64,000 nt of DNA from Ancistrus triradiatus (lineage: Eukaryota > Chordata > Actinopteri > Siluriformes > Loricariidae), in the NCBI GenBank assembly GCA_025084515.1, contig JAJAGP010001354.1, positions 62,001-126,000 of the forward strand, given 5' to 3'. Positions 37,701-48,113 of the stretch are shown here, piece after piece; within the stretch, counting starts at the first letter, position 1; each line of letters opens with the position of its first letter. The position numbers and the translations under genes are program-made. The notes under the pieces were generated by a model. It saw only the letters and a program-made list of their open reading frames with translations, did no database searches and had not been told where the DNA came from.

Positions 37701-38845
37701 CTTAGACATGCACAGGTCGCATAGTGACTGACCTGCAATACAATTTATTGCAAGAAACAAAAATATGTTAATACCAAGAATCATTTTGGTCAAATTTACA
37801 AGAACAATAAACAATAAAGATTAAAACAAAAGAACATGTTGGAGAAACTGCCAATGTTCATTTTTGGTTATATTTGTATCTACAAAGTGATACATCTGAC
37901 TAAAAATCTGACTGTGGTCTATTACTTAATGTGTTTATTTACTTAACAAAATTCTACAGAAGGCTTAGTGTGAGAAAATAAATACTTGGAAATCTTTTGA
38001 AGTTGTTGGAAATATTAAAACTTTTTTTTTGGTACCCTAATAAATGTATCTTTGTAAAACACACCCAAAAGCTATATAAAACCCCTTGTAGTATTTACCT
38101 GTGGAATTCCAAAAAGACCAAGTGTTCTGGCCATGCTAATTGAAGGTGTCGAAGCAGATTCCCCTACAATAGCAGGTACAGAGGAAGCTGCAGATTTTGA
38201 ACAGAAACCTGTACCATTAAACATTGGTTCCATACCATTTGCAAACTGAAAGGCAACTTTGATTGCCATAGGTATGGCAGAACATGAATCGTGTATCTGG
38301 TAGCCTAATGTGATGCCAGGAAGAAGATCTGTTCTGTTGTTGATCTCATGAACGGTGAATTCCATGGCACGGGCAAAACGCAGTTCCCTGTAGTCCATGC
38401 TGAGAAGAGACAATAAGGCAGACAGATATAACCTTGCTAAATAGAACAGACAAATTAATATAGATTCTGTTTGCTTATACTTCAGTACAATTAGCTACAT
38501 ATATTAATATTTATGTTTTATTTACTTATTTATTTGTGCTAACAGAGTAGTTTGTTAAAGGAGCTATTATGTGTTGTCATGAACCTGATATGTTCTGTTC
38601 AGTAAACATACAGACCTCCCAGAGCACTGTAGCTGTGAGGGCAGCTTAGTGTAGGCAGTTTGCTCCGATCTTGTGTAATAATGAATCGAGAAAATCCCTC
38701 CAATTACAAAGTCTCCATTCATAAAAATCCCAGGCAACTGTGGGTCAGTCCACAGACTGCAGCTGACTGGGTTAGATTTTGCTTTAGGACTGAGTCCAGT
38801 TATCCACAAAATCACTGCCAGTGGCATCAGATTTAAAATGCTCAT
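34723..38845 (-). CDS. OlfC (V2R-like) class C chemoreceptor, gene 2, complete
   Basis: Putative olfactory GPCR of microvillous sensory neurons. Exons in coding order: 38845-38616, 38399-38099, 37732-36947, 36827-36603, 35903-35780, 35636-34723; 859 aa, GT-AG introns, no stop or shift. The ATG at 38845 (MSILNLMP) is preferred over the one at 38884 because it aligns with the start of gene 3 and because a TATA-like box lies at 38887-38893, so the upstream ATG would precede transcription start. Venus-flytrap domain in exons 1-4 (SASTPSISMARTLGLFGIPQ, HYATCACLSD, HFGWTWIGAV). NCD3G linker in exon 5 (CSPGTRKAVQKG, CCYDCIPC). Seven helices in exon 6 (FGPPQQRFSVLAFTL, ARKLPDNFNEAKFITFSML). The exon 4 donor is weak (GTTTAAT). 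Close paralogue of gene 3, same strand. Confidence 0.93.
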
Positions 38846-38886
38846 GGCAGCCAACTTTAGGATGCCAGACTGGCTGCTACACATTG

Positions 38887-38893
38887 ATTTATA
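38887..38893 (-). promoter_or_regulatory. TATA-like box of OlfC gene 2
   Basis: TATAAAT on the minus strand, about 42 bases upstream of the ATG at 38845. It helps decide the start: an ATG at 38884 would sit immediately next to the box, ahead of any start site 25-30 bases downstream. Confidence 0.5.
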
Positions 38894-38899
38894 TCTTCT

Positions 38900-39181
38900 G
38901 CAATGTGCTCCATAAGTAACTGTGGGAGTAACTTGAGCAAAATGGGCGTGCTTAGTCGATAATGATTAATGGACATGCTTAGATATTCGGTTTTAATCAG
39001 AATGATGTTTTTTTATTTATTATTGTTTATTTATTTATTTTATTTTTTTAAGGATTTTTTTTAGAATATAGTGCCATTGTGAAAACATATTATTAAAATA
39101 TAAATAGATCTTATCTTTAATTCAAACATTTTTGCTTATATAGTGAGGTATTTTCAATACATATAGCAAAATATAATTCTA

Positions 39182-39212
<31 letters not shown>

Positions 39213-39229
39213 CCTATATTTTCCTGCTC
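38900..39229. other. Low-complexity AT-rich DNA with ATT microsatellite
   Basis: T-rich runs around 39008-39062 and a perfect (ATT)n run at about 39182-39210. Confidence 0.8.
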
Positions 39230-39465
39230 AGGTTCACAGGGTCTCCAGGGCATATCCCAGTAATACACATGGCACAGGTGTCAGCTTATCACAAGGCTGG
39301 GTAAGGGTCACTGTAGCAGCGATTGGAGATAATTCCCTGACTGGCCTCTCCTCCCTCAGACACAGCCAGTCATGTTGTGCCTGACCAGGTTTAGAGTCAC
39401 TGCCAGGACTGAAACCGGGGTCCCTGTGGCATTGGACTAGCGCATTAGACTGCTGTTCCACACAA
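39230..39465 (-). repeat. tRNA-derived SINE, family 2
   Basis: On the minus strand the head reads GTGGAACAGCAGTCTAATGC, like the D-arm side of a leucine-type tRNA, with a B-box-like GGTTTCAGTCC (39407-39417) downstream, then an unrelated body. A single copy was seen in this window. Confidence 0.6.
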
Positions 39466-39799
39466 GTTCCCTGTAACCTTATAATAATATAAAACAGTTA
39501 AAATACAAACTAATAGGAAATGATAACAATGTAATTATTTCATTTTTATCTTATTCAAATGTCATAATGACAAATATAAAATATGAAATAAATGATCCAG
39601 TATTTCACATTTTCACTTGGTATGATTATTAATTAATTTATTTATTTTTGTGTTCCTCAGGCTCATGCCATGTTTTATTTAATCCAAACTGAGCACAGTC
39701 TACACGTTCTACACTATACAGTTCATGGTATATTTTTTGTTTGTAATGGAGGCAAAATAAACGATAGGCATAGTGCCAATAGTCTGTGGAAAGAGGGAG

Positions 39800-39920
39800 A
39801 AAACTGGTGTACACATAGGGAGAACATATAAACTCCACAGGGCAGGGTCTGAGATGGGAATTGCATGTCTGGAGCCTTGAGGCGACAGCACTACCACTGC
39901 ACCACGGTGCGGCACCATAC
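39800..39920 (-). repeat. tRNA-derived SINE, family 3
   Basis: Minus-strand head TGGTGCAGTGGTAGTGCTGT (A-box-like) followed by GTGGAGTTTATATGTTCTCC. Another copy is at 61140-61300, and a body fragment at 42105-42190. Confidence 0.65.
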
Positions 39921-40860
39921 ATATAAGACTTGTCTTTCTCAGTTTTCTTACCTATAGTTGATGAAAATAGATGAAAACTAATCTGTTTCAGAGTGTTGGA
40001 AAGCCAAAAATGTGTAACCTCATCTGTAATGCCTGGTGGCATGATCATTTATGGTTGCTGATGGAAATGGCTTACTAGCAGCATTTAACTGCCAAGATAC
40101 AACCTACTGTCTCAACACAAAGTGGCAAGCACTGCAAAGCACTATTATTTTAATTTATAAAATAAAAATAAGTTCACTGTTTAAGCAAATTTTAAACATT
40201 TTAGGCCACAGGGTCAAGCTAATCACCTGACATCTGAAAAAAGGGACTGAACATTTTTTCATCTTCCAAGGGAACATACTCTTATAAAGCTTAAAGAATG
40301 AAAGGAAATTTGGTGGAAAATACTGTTTAGGTGAATTGTAAATTTTAGTTGATTTACAATTCAACTCTGCCCACCTCTCGGATTCCTGCTGACACACATC
40401 ACACAGTACACCAAGCATATGAACATGCTCTCTATAACAATTTCCTTGACTACTACTTCCTTGACCACAGCTGTCACTGTAAACTAATACTGGCAATGGT
40501 TTCCCACAAAGAGACAGATGTCTACTAATCATAGACCGAGCAGCATTGGATGTGGAGGGGGAGTGGCATACTTTTCTCATGTTTTTGATACGACTACTGC
40601 AGAAGGTTTTAGCCATGCCTTGAGGACATCATGTTGACATCTTTTAAGTCTAACTGCTTGAGTATTTTAGACAATATAGCCCCTTTCAAGTTTATTCCTA
40701 AAAGAATAGAGCTGAACCATGGCTTAATGCCATGACTCTTACTGCCACACAGAACTGCCGAAAAGCAAAGTATAAATAAGAAAAAAAAGATAGATTACAG
40801 GTATCCTATGAGTTACTCAGGGAGAGTTGGTTCAAATATAAAATGAAATCTGAAAAAGTC
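39921..40860. other. Intergenic with an unassigned open frame
   Basis: A 153-codon ATG-initiated frame on the minus strand (40155-40616) shows no domain I recognise. It has no splice context and is most likely chance or repeat-derived. Nothing else is visible. Confidence 0.3.
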
Positions 40861-40867
40861 TCTTATT

Positions 40868-41416
40868 GTGCAACCTTTGTTAATAAGAACAGTTATAAAC
40901 CATGCATTCCGTGCCATGGCCAAGATGAGTGGTCTTGATGAGCTGGCGCTCATGTACCTATTTAAACTGGGTCTTAATGAGGGGGTGGACATCAAACTGC
41001 TTTTCCACCCACCCCCGTCTTCCCTTGTCGATCTGTTCAACCTAGCCATACAGGCTAGGGAGAGAATGGGCCTAACCTGCAGTTCGTCATCCCCGTCCTG
41101 TCCGGAACATTCCGCCACCAAGCTATTAGCACCGTCCTGTATTTTCAGCATCTCCCAGTGGCCCAAGCCGGTCACTGAGTATGTGCAGGAATTCCATGAG
41201 CAAACTGTAGCCAACGGTTTTAATGACCGGGCGTTCATGGACCTCTTTGAGCTTGGCCTTAGTGAGGAGGTGCGGAACAAGCTGTTCTTTCTTCCGGACC
41301 CGGCCTCCCTGGCAGATCTGTACGATTTAGCCATCTGTGCAGACACCCGCCTGCCTCTATGGTCGGGCCGGTTCAATCTCCAGCTTGCCACCTTCCTTGT
41401 GTCCAGCTCATACTAG
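40868..41416 (+). pseudogene. Retroelement gag-like fragment with two related modules
   Basis: A 182-codon frame contains two diverged copies of one module: GLDELALMYLFKLGLNEGVD (about residues 22-41) and FNDRAFMDLFELGLSEEVRN (about 117-136). Each is followed by LLFHPPPSSLVDLFNLAI or LFFLPDPASLADLYDLAI. The pattern (EFHEQTVANGFND, then FELGLSEEVRNKL) resembles the capsid part of Ty3/gypsy gag. The first M is not an ATG in a good context and no protease or RT follows. It could be a duplicated or recombined gag relic; a domesticated gene is much less likely. Confidence 0.55.
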
Positions 41417-41805
41417 CCCCGTATTTGAGCATTTGTCACCCCCATCTCCATACTTGAGCACGCCGCACCCCCAAGCTCCGTACCTGAGCATGTAAGCTAT
41501 GTACCTGAGCAGTTAGTGCCCTGTAGCTTCGTACCTGAGCATGTAGCACCCCGTAGCTTCGTATTTAAGCGCGCCGTGCCCTTAAGCTCCATACCTGAGC
41601 ACGCTGCGCTCGTAAACTCCATACCTGAGCATTTAGCGCTGCCCAGCTCTGTACCTGAACACGCCGTGCCCATTAGCCTCGCAACAGAGCAGCTAGCACG
41701 GCCCAGCTCCATACCTGAGCTCACCGTGCCCATTAGCCTCACTACTGAGCAACTAGCGCTGCCCAGCTCCGTGCCTGAGCTCACCGTGCCCGTTAGCTTT
41801 TGCAA
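41405..41805 (+). repeat. 30-bp coding-type minisatellite (10-residue repeat)
   Basis: Tandem units of 30 bp such as GTACCTGAGCATGTAGCACC plus CCGTAGCTTC. Read in frame from 41516 they give successive decapeptides SFVPEHVAPR, SSIPEHAALV, SSVPEHAVPI, SLATEQLARP, SSIPELTVPI. In the distal half units alternate between PEL- and TEQL-types, giving a 60-bp higher period. It lies directly after the gag-like fragment and may be the expanded tail of that reading frame. Confidence 0.75.
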
Positions 41806-41844
41806 TTAATCAGCTTGCTGTGCTGCCTAGCTTTGTATCTGAGC

Positions 41845-42095
41845 CTTCTGCACTATGGGCATTCAGACCGATCCCCAGGGTCATTGGCCTTGACCCCCAC
41901 GCCATGGTCACTCAGACAGATTCCTGCACCGCGGTTGTTGGCCCCAACCCCTGCACTACAGTCACTCGGACCGATCCCTTTGCCGTGGTTGTTGGCCCCG
42001 ACCCCTGCGCACTACAGTCACTCGGACCGATCCCTTCGCCGTGGTTGTTGGTGCCGACCCCCACGCCATGGTCATTCAGACTGAACCCAGGGTGA
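41845..42095 (+). repeat. 54-56-bp tandem repeat
   Basis: About four units of a sequence reading CACTCGGACCGATCCCTTTG, CCGTGGTTGTTGGCCCCGAC, CCCTGCGCACTACAGT. Unit length varies between 54 and 56, so a single frame is not kept throughout. Confidence 0.75.
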
Positions 42096-42104
42096 AGCGG
42101 CCTG

Positions 42105-42190
42105 GGTCCTTTCTGCGTGGGTTTACTCCGGGCACTCCGGTTTCCTCCCACAGTCCAAAGACATGCAAGTTAGGTTAATTTATTACACTA
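42105..42190 (+). repeat. SINE family 3 body fragment
   Basis: Carries the very common vertebrate repeat stretch CTCCGGTTTCCTCCCACAGT followed by CCAAAGACATGCA. It has no polymerase III head. Confidence 0.65.
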
Positions 42191-42239
42191 AATTGTAATG
42201 GTTGGTTTGAGTGTGGTCTCTGGCGACAGACGAAGCGAC

Positions 42240-42725
42240 GTGTCGGCTGAAGTATTCTCAGTCGCATTAAGTCAAGTATTTATATAGCGCTTTTTACAAT
42301 GGAGCATTGTCTCATTAAATGGCAGTGGTTGAGACAAGTGCCAGGAAAACGATGATTGCCTTATTTTGAGTCTGCATTAGGTGGCTCTTGAGTCTGTTGT
42401 TCTTCCTTCTCTTTCCCCTGGGTCCTAGTGTCTGTCAGTGTGGCAAGCCCTGATTACACTCGCCTGCGACACTAGCAATGGAACAGCGCCATCTTACCTA
42501 AAAGCTCTGATCAAACCACGTTTTGTACCTCGCACCCTCCGAGATACGAGCTTGGCCTGACTGGAGCCTCCAAGGAAAGACTAAAGGAAGACAAGCTTCA
42601 AGACTCTTCTCTGTCCTGGCACCCAGGTGGTGGAATGAACTGCCACCGGATGTCCATATGGCTGAGTCTCTTGCTGTCTTGAAGAGGTGACTAAAGACTC
42701 ACCTCTTCACCCAGCACTTGATTGA
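42240..42725 (+). pseudogene. Non-LTR retrotransposon (LINE) 3' remnant
   Basis: A frame-broken C-terminal reverse transcriptase end: SYLKALIKPRFVPRTLRD, then after a shift RLFSVLAPRWWNELPPDV, SLAVLKR and LKTHLFTQHL. This is the typical end of a fish LINE ORF2. It is severely 5' truncated, as LINE copies usually are. Confidence 0.65.
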
Positions 42726-43429
42726 ATAAAACTGCATATCCTCCATTAAAAAAAAAAAAATTCTCTACACTAGATACGAGCAGGTTGTAGTTAGATTGTG
42801 TACTTGAGCTGTTGTTTACTTGTACTAATATGATGATGGAAACAACTTGAATTAAGCTGAAGCAGATAAACATCTGCTTCAGATGAGGGAAAAGGCTCAT
42901 TTGATACACTGCCGATAGTCTCTTCTCAAGTGTCAGACTGAACGAACTGGCTAAGTTGGCACCTTTCTGTATTTCAGCCAATGGTACAGACTGAGAGGAG
43001 GAGACTGAGACTGAGGAACAGAACCGATCCCTGACAGCTACACCATGCTGGACATCCAATCACTAAAAGCTGACTGGGATCAAGGATCAAGGATCGCAGA
43101 TGGGGAAACCCAACATCAACAACCCAACAGTCCCCATTGAGCTTTTTAGAATTCAATGCAAGGGAAATATTGGATGAAGCAAGCCAAACAGACTGACCAA
43201 CCCCTTATTCAGGGGACAGTCTCTGAGAATGATCCGCAATCAGCATTGTTGTGACCTGGGACCGACAACAGGCTCTGCGAGTTGCCCGCCAAGCACAGCG
43301 ACACCTAACTTGCGTATTGTGGCCATATTCAACCCACGTAAGGAACTGAGACATTCTCTGCCATCTTACAGCGTAGCGAGGCACCTAACTCCTGGTTAAA
43401 ATGCTCTAATTGACAGTTAGTCTGGATAG
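42726..43429. other. Intergenic, possibly gypsy 2 3' end
   Basis: No intact coding. Around 43300-43360 the minus strand has weak similarity in order to the integrase C-terminal region of gypsy remnant 1. Poly(A)-like run at about 42749-42761. Confidence 0.3.
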
Positions 43430-43632
43430 GCTTACATTTACATTTACAGCATTTAGCAGACGCCATTATCCAGAGCGGCTTACAATTGATACAGTCTTAC
43501 AATTCAAGCAATTGTGGGTTAAGGGTCTTGCTCAAGGACCCAACAGTGGCAGCTTGGCACAGGTTGGATTTGAACCCTGGACCTTCTGGTCCATAGTCTA
43601 GTACCTTAGCCGCTAGGCTACCACAGTCCCAC
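43430..43632 (-). repeat. tRNA-derived SINE, family 1, full length, inside gypsy remnant 2
   Basis: Reverse complement reads TGGTAGCCTAGCGGCTAAGG (A box) then AGGGTTCAAATCC (B box), CCACTGTTGGGTCC, and the tail CTCTGGATAATGGCGTCTGC. It is the best preserved family-1 copy in the window and interrupts the integrase region of gypsy remnant 2. Confidence 0.85.
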
Positions 43633-45785
43633 AGAACGTGTGCCAGACTTGGGAGATAAATTGCGTGTCATGGTCAAAAATAATGTCTTGTGGAAATACC
43701 TTAAAATCCATGATCAGTAAGGAGCTTCGCAGTATTGAGAGAGGAGGGGAGTGTAGGCAAAGCAAACAGGTGCACTGTCTTTGAAAGATGATTGGCCACC
43801 TTGAGGATGACCAACTGTCCTCCTCGAAACTAGGCCACCAAAAATATTTGTGAATGAGAGAGAGGGACCAATGTATACCTGGATGGCATGGAAATTTGGG
43901 GGTGTGTGCCAAACATAACACATCAGGGTGCACCCCAGTGGGAACAAATAGGTGGACAGCAGGTCCTGAGCCTGGATTGGGCTCCTGCCACTGGGCCTCA
44001 CGGACCGCTTTCTGGTTGTCCCACTTGAGCAGTGCCATGACATTGGGGCCGGAAGGATAGGGTTTGACTGGTCCGAGGCTGATTCAATAGCATGCTGATG
44101 TGAGAGCACGTCAGCCGGGGCACTCTCTTAGAACTAGGATGGAATGTGGTGGTAAAGTTGAAACTGCTCAAAATATGAGCTATCCTTGAATTCAGTCATC
44201 TTGCTGTCTGAGTTAAAATTACGGGTGATTCATTCAGACAACAAAAGGCTGACCAGAGCCCTCAACTCAGTACCTCCAATCTTAAAATATTAGGAGCAAG
44301 ACAACATTGTAACTGACTTCAGCTAGCATAAGGCAGCCAGAAAAAAAGCTCCAAAATCCCTCTTGGAGCTGAGAGATAATGGCCTCCAGTCCCCCTCTGA
44401 TGCATAGATCTCCACAAAAAAACTACTCAGCTGGGTTCGGCTGATAAAGAACCAACACAAAAATAAAGGTCCTCTAGAGGCAAATGAATGCACCCTCCAC
44501 TTCCGGGCCGGGCAAATGGGACCTTAGAGGAGGTCAGGCGAGTAAGCAGGGCAGAGAGCGCACTGAAACTGCAGATGAAACAATGGTAAAACCATGCGAA
44601 ACTGAGAAAATGCTAAAGGGCCACTTTGCCACCAAAAGAACTTTTGTCAGTCCTGTGTTGATATGATGAACCTTAAGAAGGTCACGGATGGGTCATGAAA
44701 CTCGTATTTCTTGACCTTAACAAAGAGATGGTTCTAGTGGAGATAAGCATTATGCTGATCTAGTTTGAAAAAAACACGGGATTCTTGGAGCAGACAGCAG
44801 AAGTGGGTATTTATTCCACACTGTAATGTTATTAAGCATGCATTAATCAATGCATGGCCAAAGTGAGCTATTGCGTTTGGCCACAAAAAAAGAATAAGAC
44901 CTGCTGCCAAAGAATCAAATATATACATCTCCATAGCCTCCCTCTTGGGGTGCGAAAGATTGTACAGCCTATCTGAGGGAAGCAGCGTACCGGGGAACAA
45001 CTTAATGACGCAATCGTAAGGGAAGTGGGAGGGCAGGGAAAGCGCTCGATCCTTATTAAACACTTCACGGAGGTCGTGATAAACCTTTGGGACCTTGGAC
45101 AGGTCCAGATGCAGCTTGCTCCAGCCGAGGATCTTGTAACAAACACAATAAAGTCGGAACCCCAAAACAACTTGCAACTGAGGCGCTAGGACCAGTGAAA
45201 ATATGATGGTCTAACGGCAGTTACCCGAAATTAACAAGGATACGGGAGCTGTATGGTGGGTGACTGTTAGGGATGATGTGAAGGGCTAACAGTGATTTCA
45301 TTTTGGGGATCCTTGACTGTGTAAAAGCCAGGGCTTTGATCATCCTACTTAACCTAATATACATTTGAAATTGTTTGAAATTTAGACTCCTCCTGGACAT
45401 AGTGTGTTTCAACCTACCATTTCCTTATGTATGTGTTACTTGGCCTATGTGACATACAGGTCAAAACCCTCCCATCAAGCACGTAGGTCTGGACAGGACA
45501 ATCAAGGCCTGGTTTCACTCTCCCTGCCTGGAGAGTGAAACCACAATTGAGCAGATTCTTGCGTCGACAAGAGCGAGGGCAGTAGTAAGCTTTTCCAGAA
45601 ACGCAAAAGGACTTGTGGAGTGATAAGTGCAAATGCAACATTGGTGGCATAGGTGTAGGTGCCCTTGGGCAAGAAGGACATTGGGCTAATGCATGACCTT
45701 CCTGCCCGCAGTAAAGAAATATGCCAAACTTGAGACATCTAATGCACTCCTCGGGCAAAAGCCTGGTCTGGCCCAACTACTTTGG
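43633..45785 (-). mobile_element. Ty3/gypsy retrotransposon remnant 2
   Basis: Minus strand, in order: a zinc-knuckle-like piece of gag nucleocapsid (CIRCLKF, YCGQEGHALAQCP, about 45776-45660), decayed protease region, reverse transcriptase start (KVYHDLREVFNKDRALSLP, LSHPKREAMEMYI, FKLDQHNAYL; 45177-44734), a gap, then the integrase zinc-binding domain (HTPKFPCHPGIHWSL, FWWPSF) and a core piece (FDHDTQFISQVWHTFC) joined after a deletion. The RT palm and RNase H are missing or unreadable. No LTR pair seen. Its gag side abuts the large minisatellite. Confidence 0.8.
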
Positions 45786-48113
45786 CTCAGGCTTGGGTTC
45801 AAATAGTCCAGCCAACCTATCCAACCAGTCAAAACTGTCCAGCCAGCCTGTCCAAACAGTCCAAACAGCCAGTCTAACCATTCCAAACAGTCCAGCCAGC
45901 CTTTCCAACCTGTGCAGCCAGCCTGTTCAACCAGTCCAACCAGTTCAGCCAACCTGTCCAACAAGAACAAAAAGTTCAGTCAGCCTATTCAATCCGTCAA
46001 ATCAGTGCAGCCAGCCTGCCAAATCAGTCCAAACAGTCCAGCCAACCTGTCCAACCAGTCCAACTGGTCGAGCCAGCCTGTCCACCCAGTACAGCCAGCT
46101 TGTCCATTAAGCCCAATCAGTCAAGCCAGCCTGTCCAACCTGTCCAACCAGTCCAGCCAGCATGTCCAGCCAGTCTGTTCAACTAGTCCAGCCAGCCTGT
46201 TCAACCAGTCAAACCAGCCTGTCCAACCAGTACAACCAGTCCAGCCAGACTGTCCAGTCTTTTCAATCAGTCCAAACAGTCCAGCCAAATTTTCCAACCA
46301 GTCCAGCCAGCCTATCCAACAAGTCTAACTGGTTCCAGCCCGCCTCTCCAACCAGTCCAGCCAGCCTGTCTAACCAGTCCAACCAGTCCAACCGGTTGAG
46401 CCAGCCTGTCCAGCCTGTCTAACCAGTCCATCCAGCCAGCCTAACCAGTCCAAACAGTCCAGCCAGCCTTTCCAACCAATCCAGCCAGCCTGTCCAACCA
46501 TTCCAAACAGTTCAGCCAGCATGTTCAGCCTGTCCAACCAGTCCAAACACACCATCCAGCCTTTCCAACCTGTATATCCAACCAATCCAGCCAGCCTGTA
46601 TAACCAGTTGAAACAGTCTTGCCAGCCTGTCAAACCAGCATGTCCAGTTTGTCCAATCAGTCCAGCCAACTTGTGCAATCAGTCTATACAGTCCATCCAG
46701 CCTATCAAACCAGGCCTGCCAGCCTATCCAACAAGTCCAACTGGTCCAGCCTGCCTGTTCCACCAGTCCAGCCAGCCGCTCAAACCAGTCAAACCAATCC
46801 AGCCAGCCTGTCCAGCCAGTCCATCCAGTCTTTTCAACCAATCCAGCCAGCCTCTCAAACCAGTACAACCATTCCAACTGGTCTAGCCAGCCTGTCCAGC
46901 CAGTCTCTCAAAACAGTCCAACCAGTCGAGCCGATCCAGCCAGCCTGTCCAACAAGTACAATCAGTCCAGCCTGCCTCTCAAACTAGTCCAAACAGTCCA
47001 GCCAGCCTCTCAAACCAGTCCAGTCAGTCCAGCTAGCATCTCAAACTAGTCTGAGTTCAGCCAGCCTGTTGATCCAGTTCAAACAGTCCAGCCAGCCTGT
47101 CCAACCAGTCCAGCCAGCCTGTCCAACCAGTCCAGCCAGCCTGTTCAACCAGTCCAATCAGTCCAGTTAGCTTTTGCAAGCAGTCTAAACAGTCCAGCCA
47201 CCCTGTCCAACCAGTCAAGCCAGCCTGTCCAACCAGTCCAGCAATCCATTCCAATCTGTCCAACCCGCCCAAACAGTTCAGCCAGCCTGTCCAACCAGAC
47301 CGTCCAGCCTGTCCAACAAGTCCAATCGGTCCAGATAGCCAGTCCAACCGGTCCAGCCAGCCTGTCCAGATAGCCAGTCCAACCGGTCCAGCCAGCCTGT
47401 CCAACAAGACCAAACAGTTTAGCCAGCCTATCCAACCAGTCCAACTGGTCCAGACAACCTGTCTAACCTGTCCAACCGGTCCAGCCAGCCTGTTCAACCA
47501 GTCCAATCAGTCCAGTTAGCTTTTGCAAGCAGTCTAAACAATCCAGCCAGCCTGCCAACAAGTTCAACCAGTCTATCCAGCCTCTCCTAACAGTCCGGCC
47601 AGCTTTTCCAACTCGTTCAACTAGTCCAGCCAACCTATCCAACCAGTCAAAACTGTCCAGCCAGCCTGTCCAAACAGTCCAAACAGCCAGTCTAACCATT
47701 CCAAACAGTCCAGCCAGCCTTTCCAACCTGTGTAGCCAGCCTGTCCAACCAGTTCAGCCAACCTGTCCAACAAGAACAAAAAGTCCAGTCAGCCTATCCA
47801 ATCAGTCGAATCAGTGCAGCCAGCCTGTCAAATCAGTCCAAACAGTCCAGCCAACCTGTCCAACTAGTCCAACTGGTTGAGCCAGCCTGTCCAACCAGTA
47901 CAGCCAGCTTGTCCATTAAGCCCAATCAGTCAAGCCAGCCTGTCCAACCGGTCCAACCAGTCCAGCCAGCCTGTACAACCAGTAAAACCAGCCTGTCCAA
48001 CCAGTCAAACCAGTAAAACAAGTCCAGCTAGTCTTTCCAACCAGTCCAGCCAGGCTGTCCAGTCTTTTCAATCAGTCCAAACAGTCCAAAACCTGTCCAA
48101 CCAGTCCAGTTAG
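45786..48113. repeat. Large CCAGTCCAACCAGCCTGTCC-type minisatellite with higher-order duplication
   Basis: About 2.3 kb of imperfect tandem units built from CCAGCCAGCCTGTCCAACCAGT (22 bp) plus 9-11-bp insertions such as CCAACCAGT. A block of about 350 bp starting at 45804 is repeated from 47622 (offset 1818 bp) with few changes, and a smaller segment recurs with an offset of 349 bp (47161 and 47510). The bias lets long open frames run on both strands, giving QPVQPACPTSPA on one and GWTGWLDWLDRL on the other; these are by-products of the repeat. Confidence 0.9.

Noticed and set aside
38846..38884. Upstream ATG of OlfC gene 2 as the true start
   Set aside because: It would lie right beside the TATA-like box and adds 13 residues before the signal peptide that the paralogue lacks.
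40155..40616. 153-codon minus-strand open frame as a gene
   Set aside because: Has an ATG but no family motif, no exon context and lies in repeat-dense DNA. Kept only as a note in the spacer entry.
41405..41805. 30-bp repeat as CRISPR
   Set aside because: Units abut without spacers and read as a decapeptide repeat; a minisatellite.
45786..48113. Regularly spaced short repeats resembling a CRISPR array or a repeat-protein gene
   Set aside because: Units are contiguous and imperfect with no unique spacers, no cas genes exist, and the genome is clearly vertebrate. The open frames on both strands follow from unit composition.
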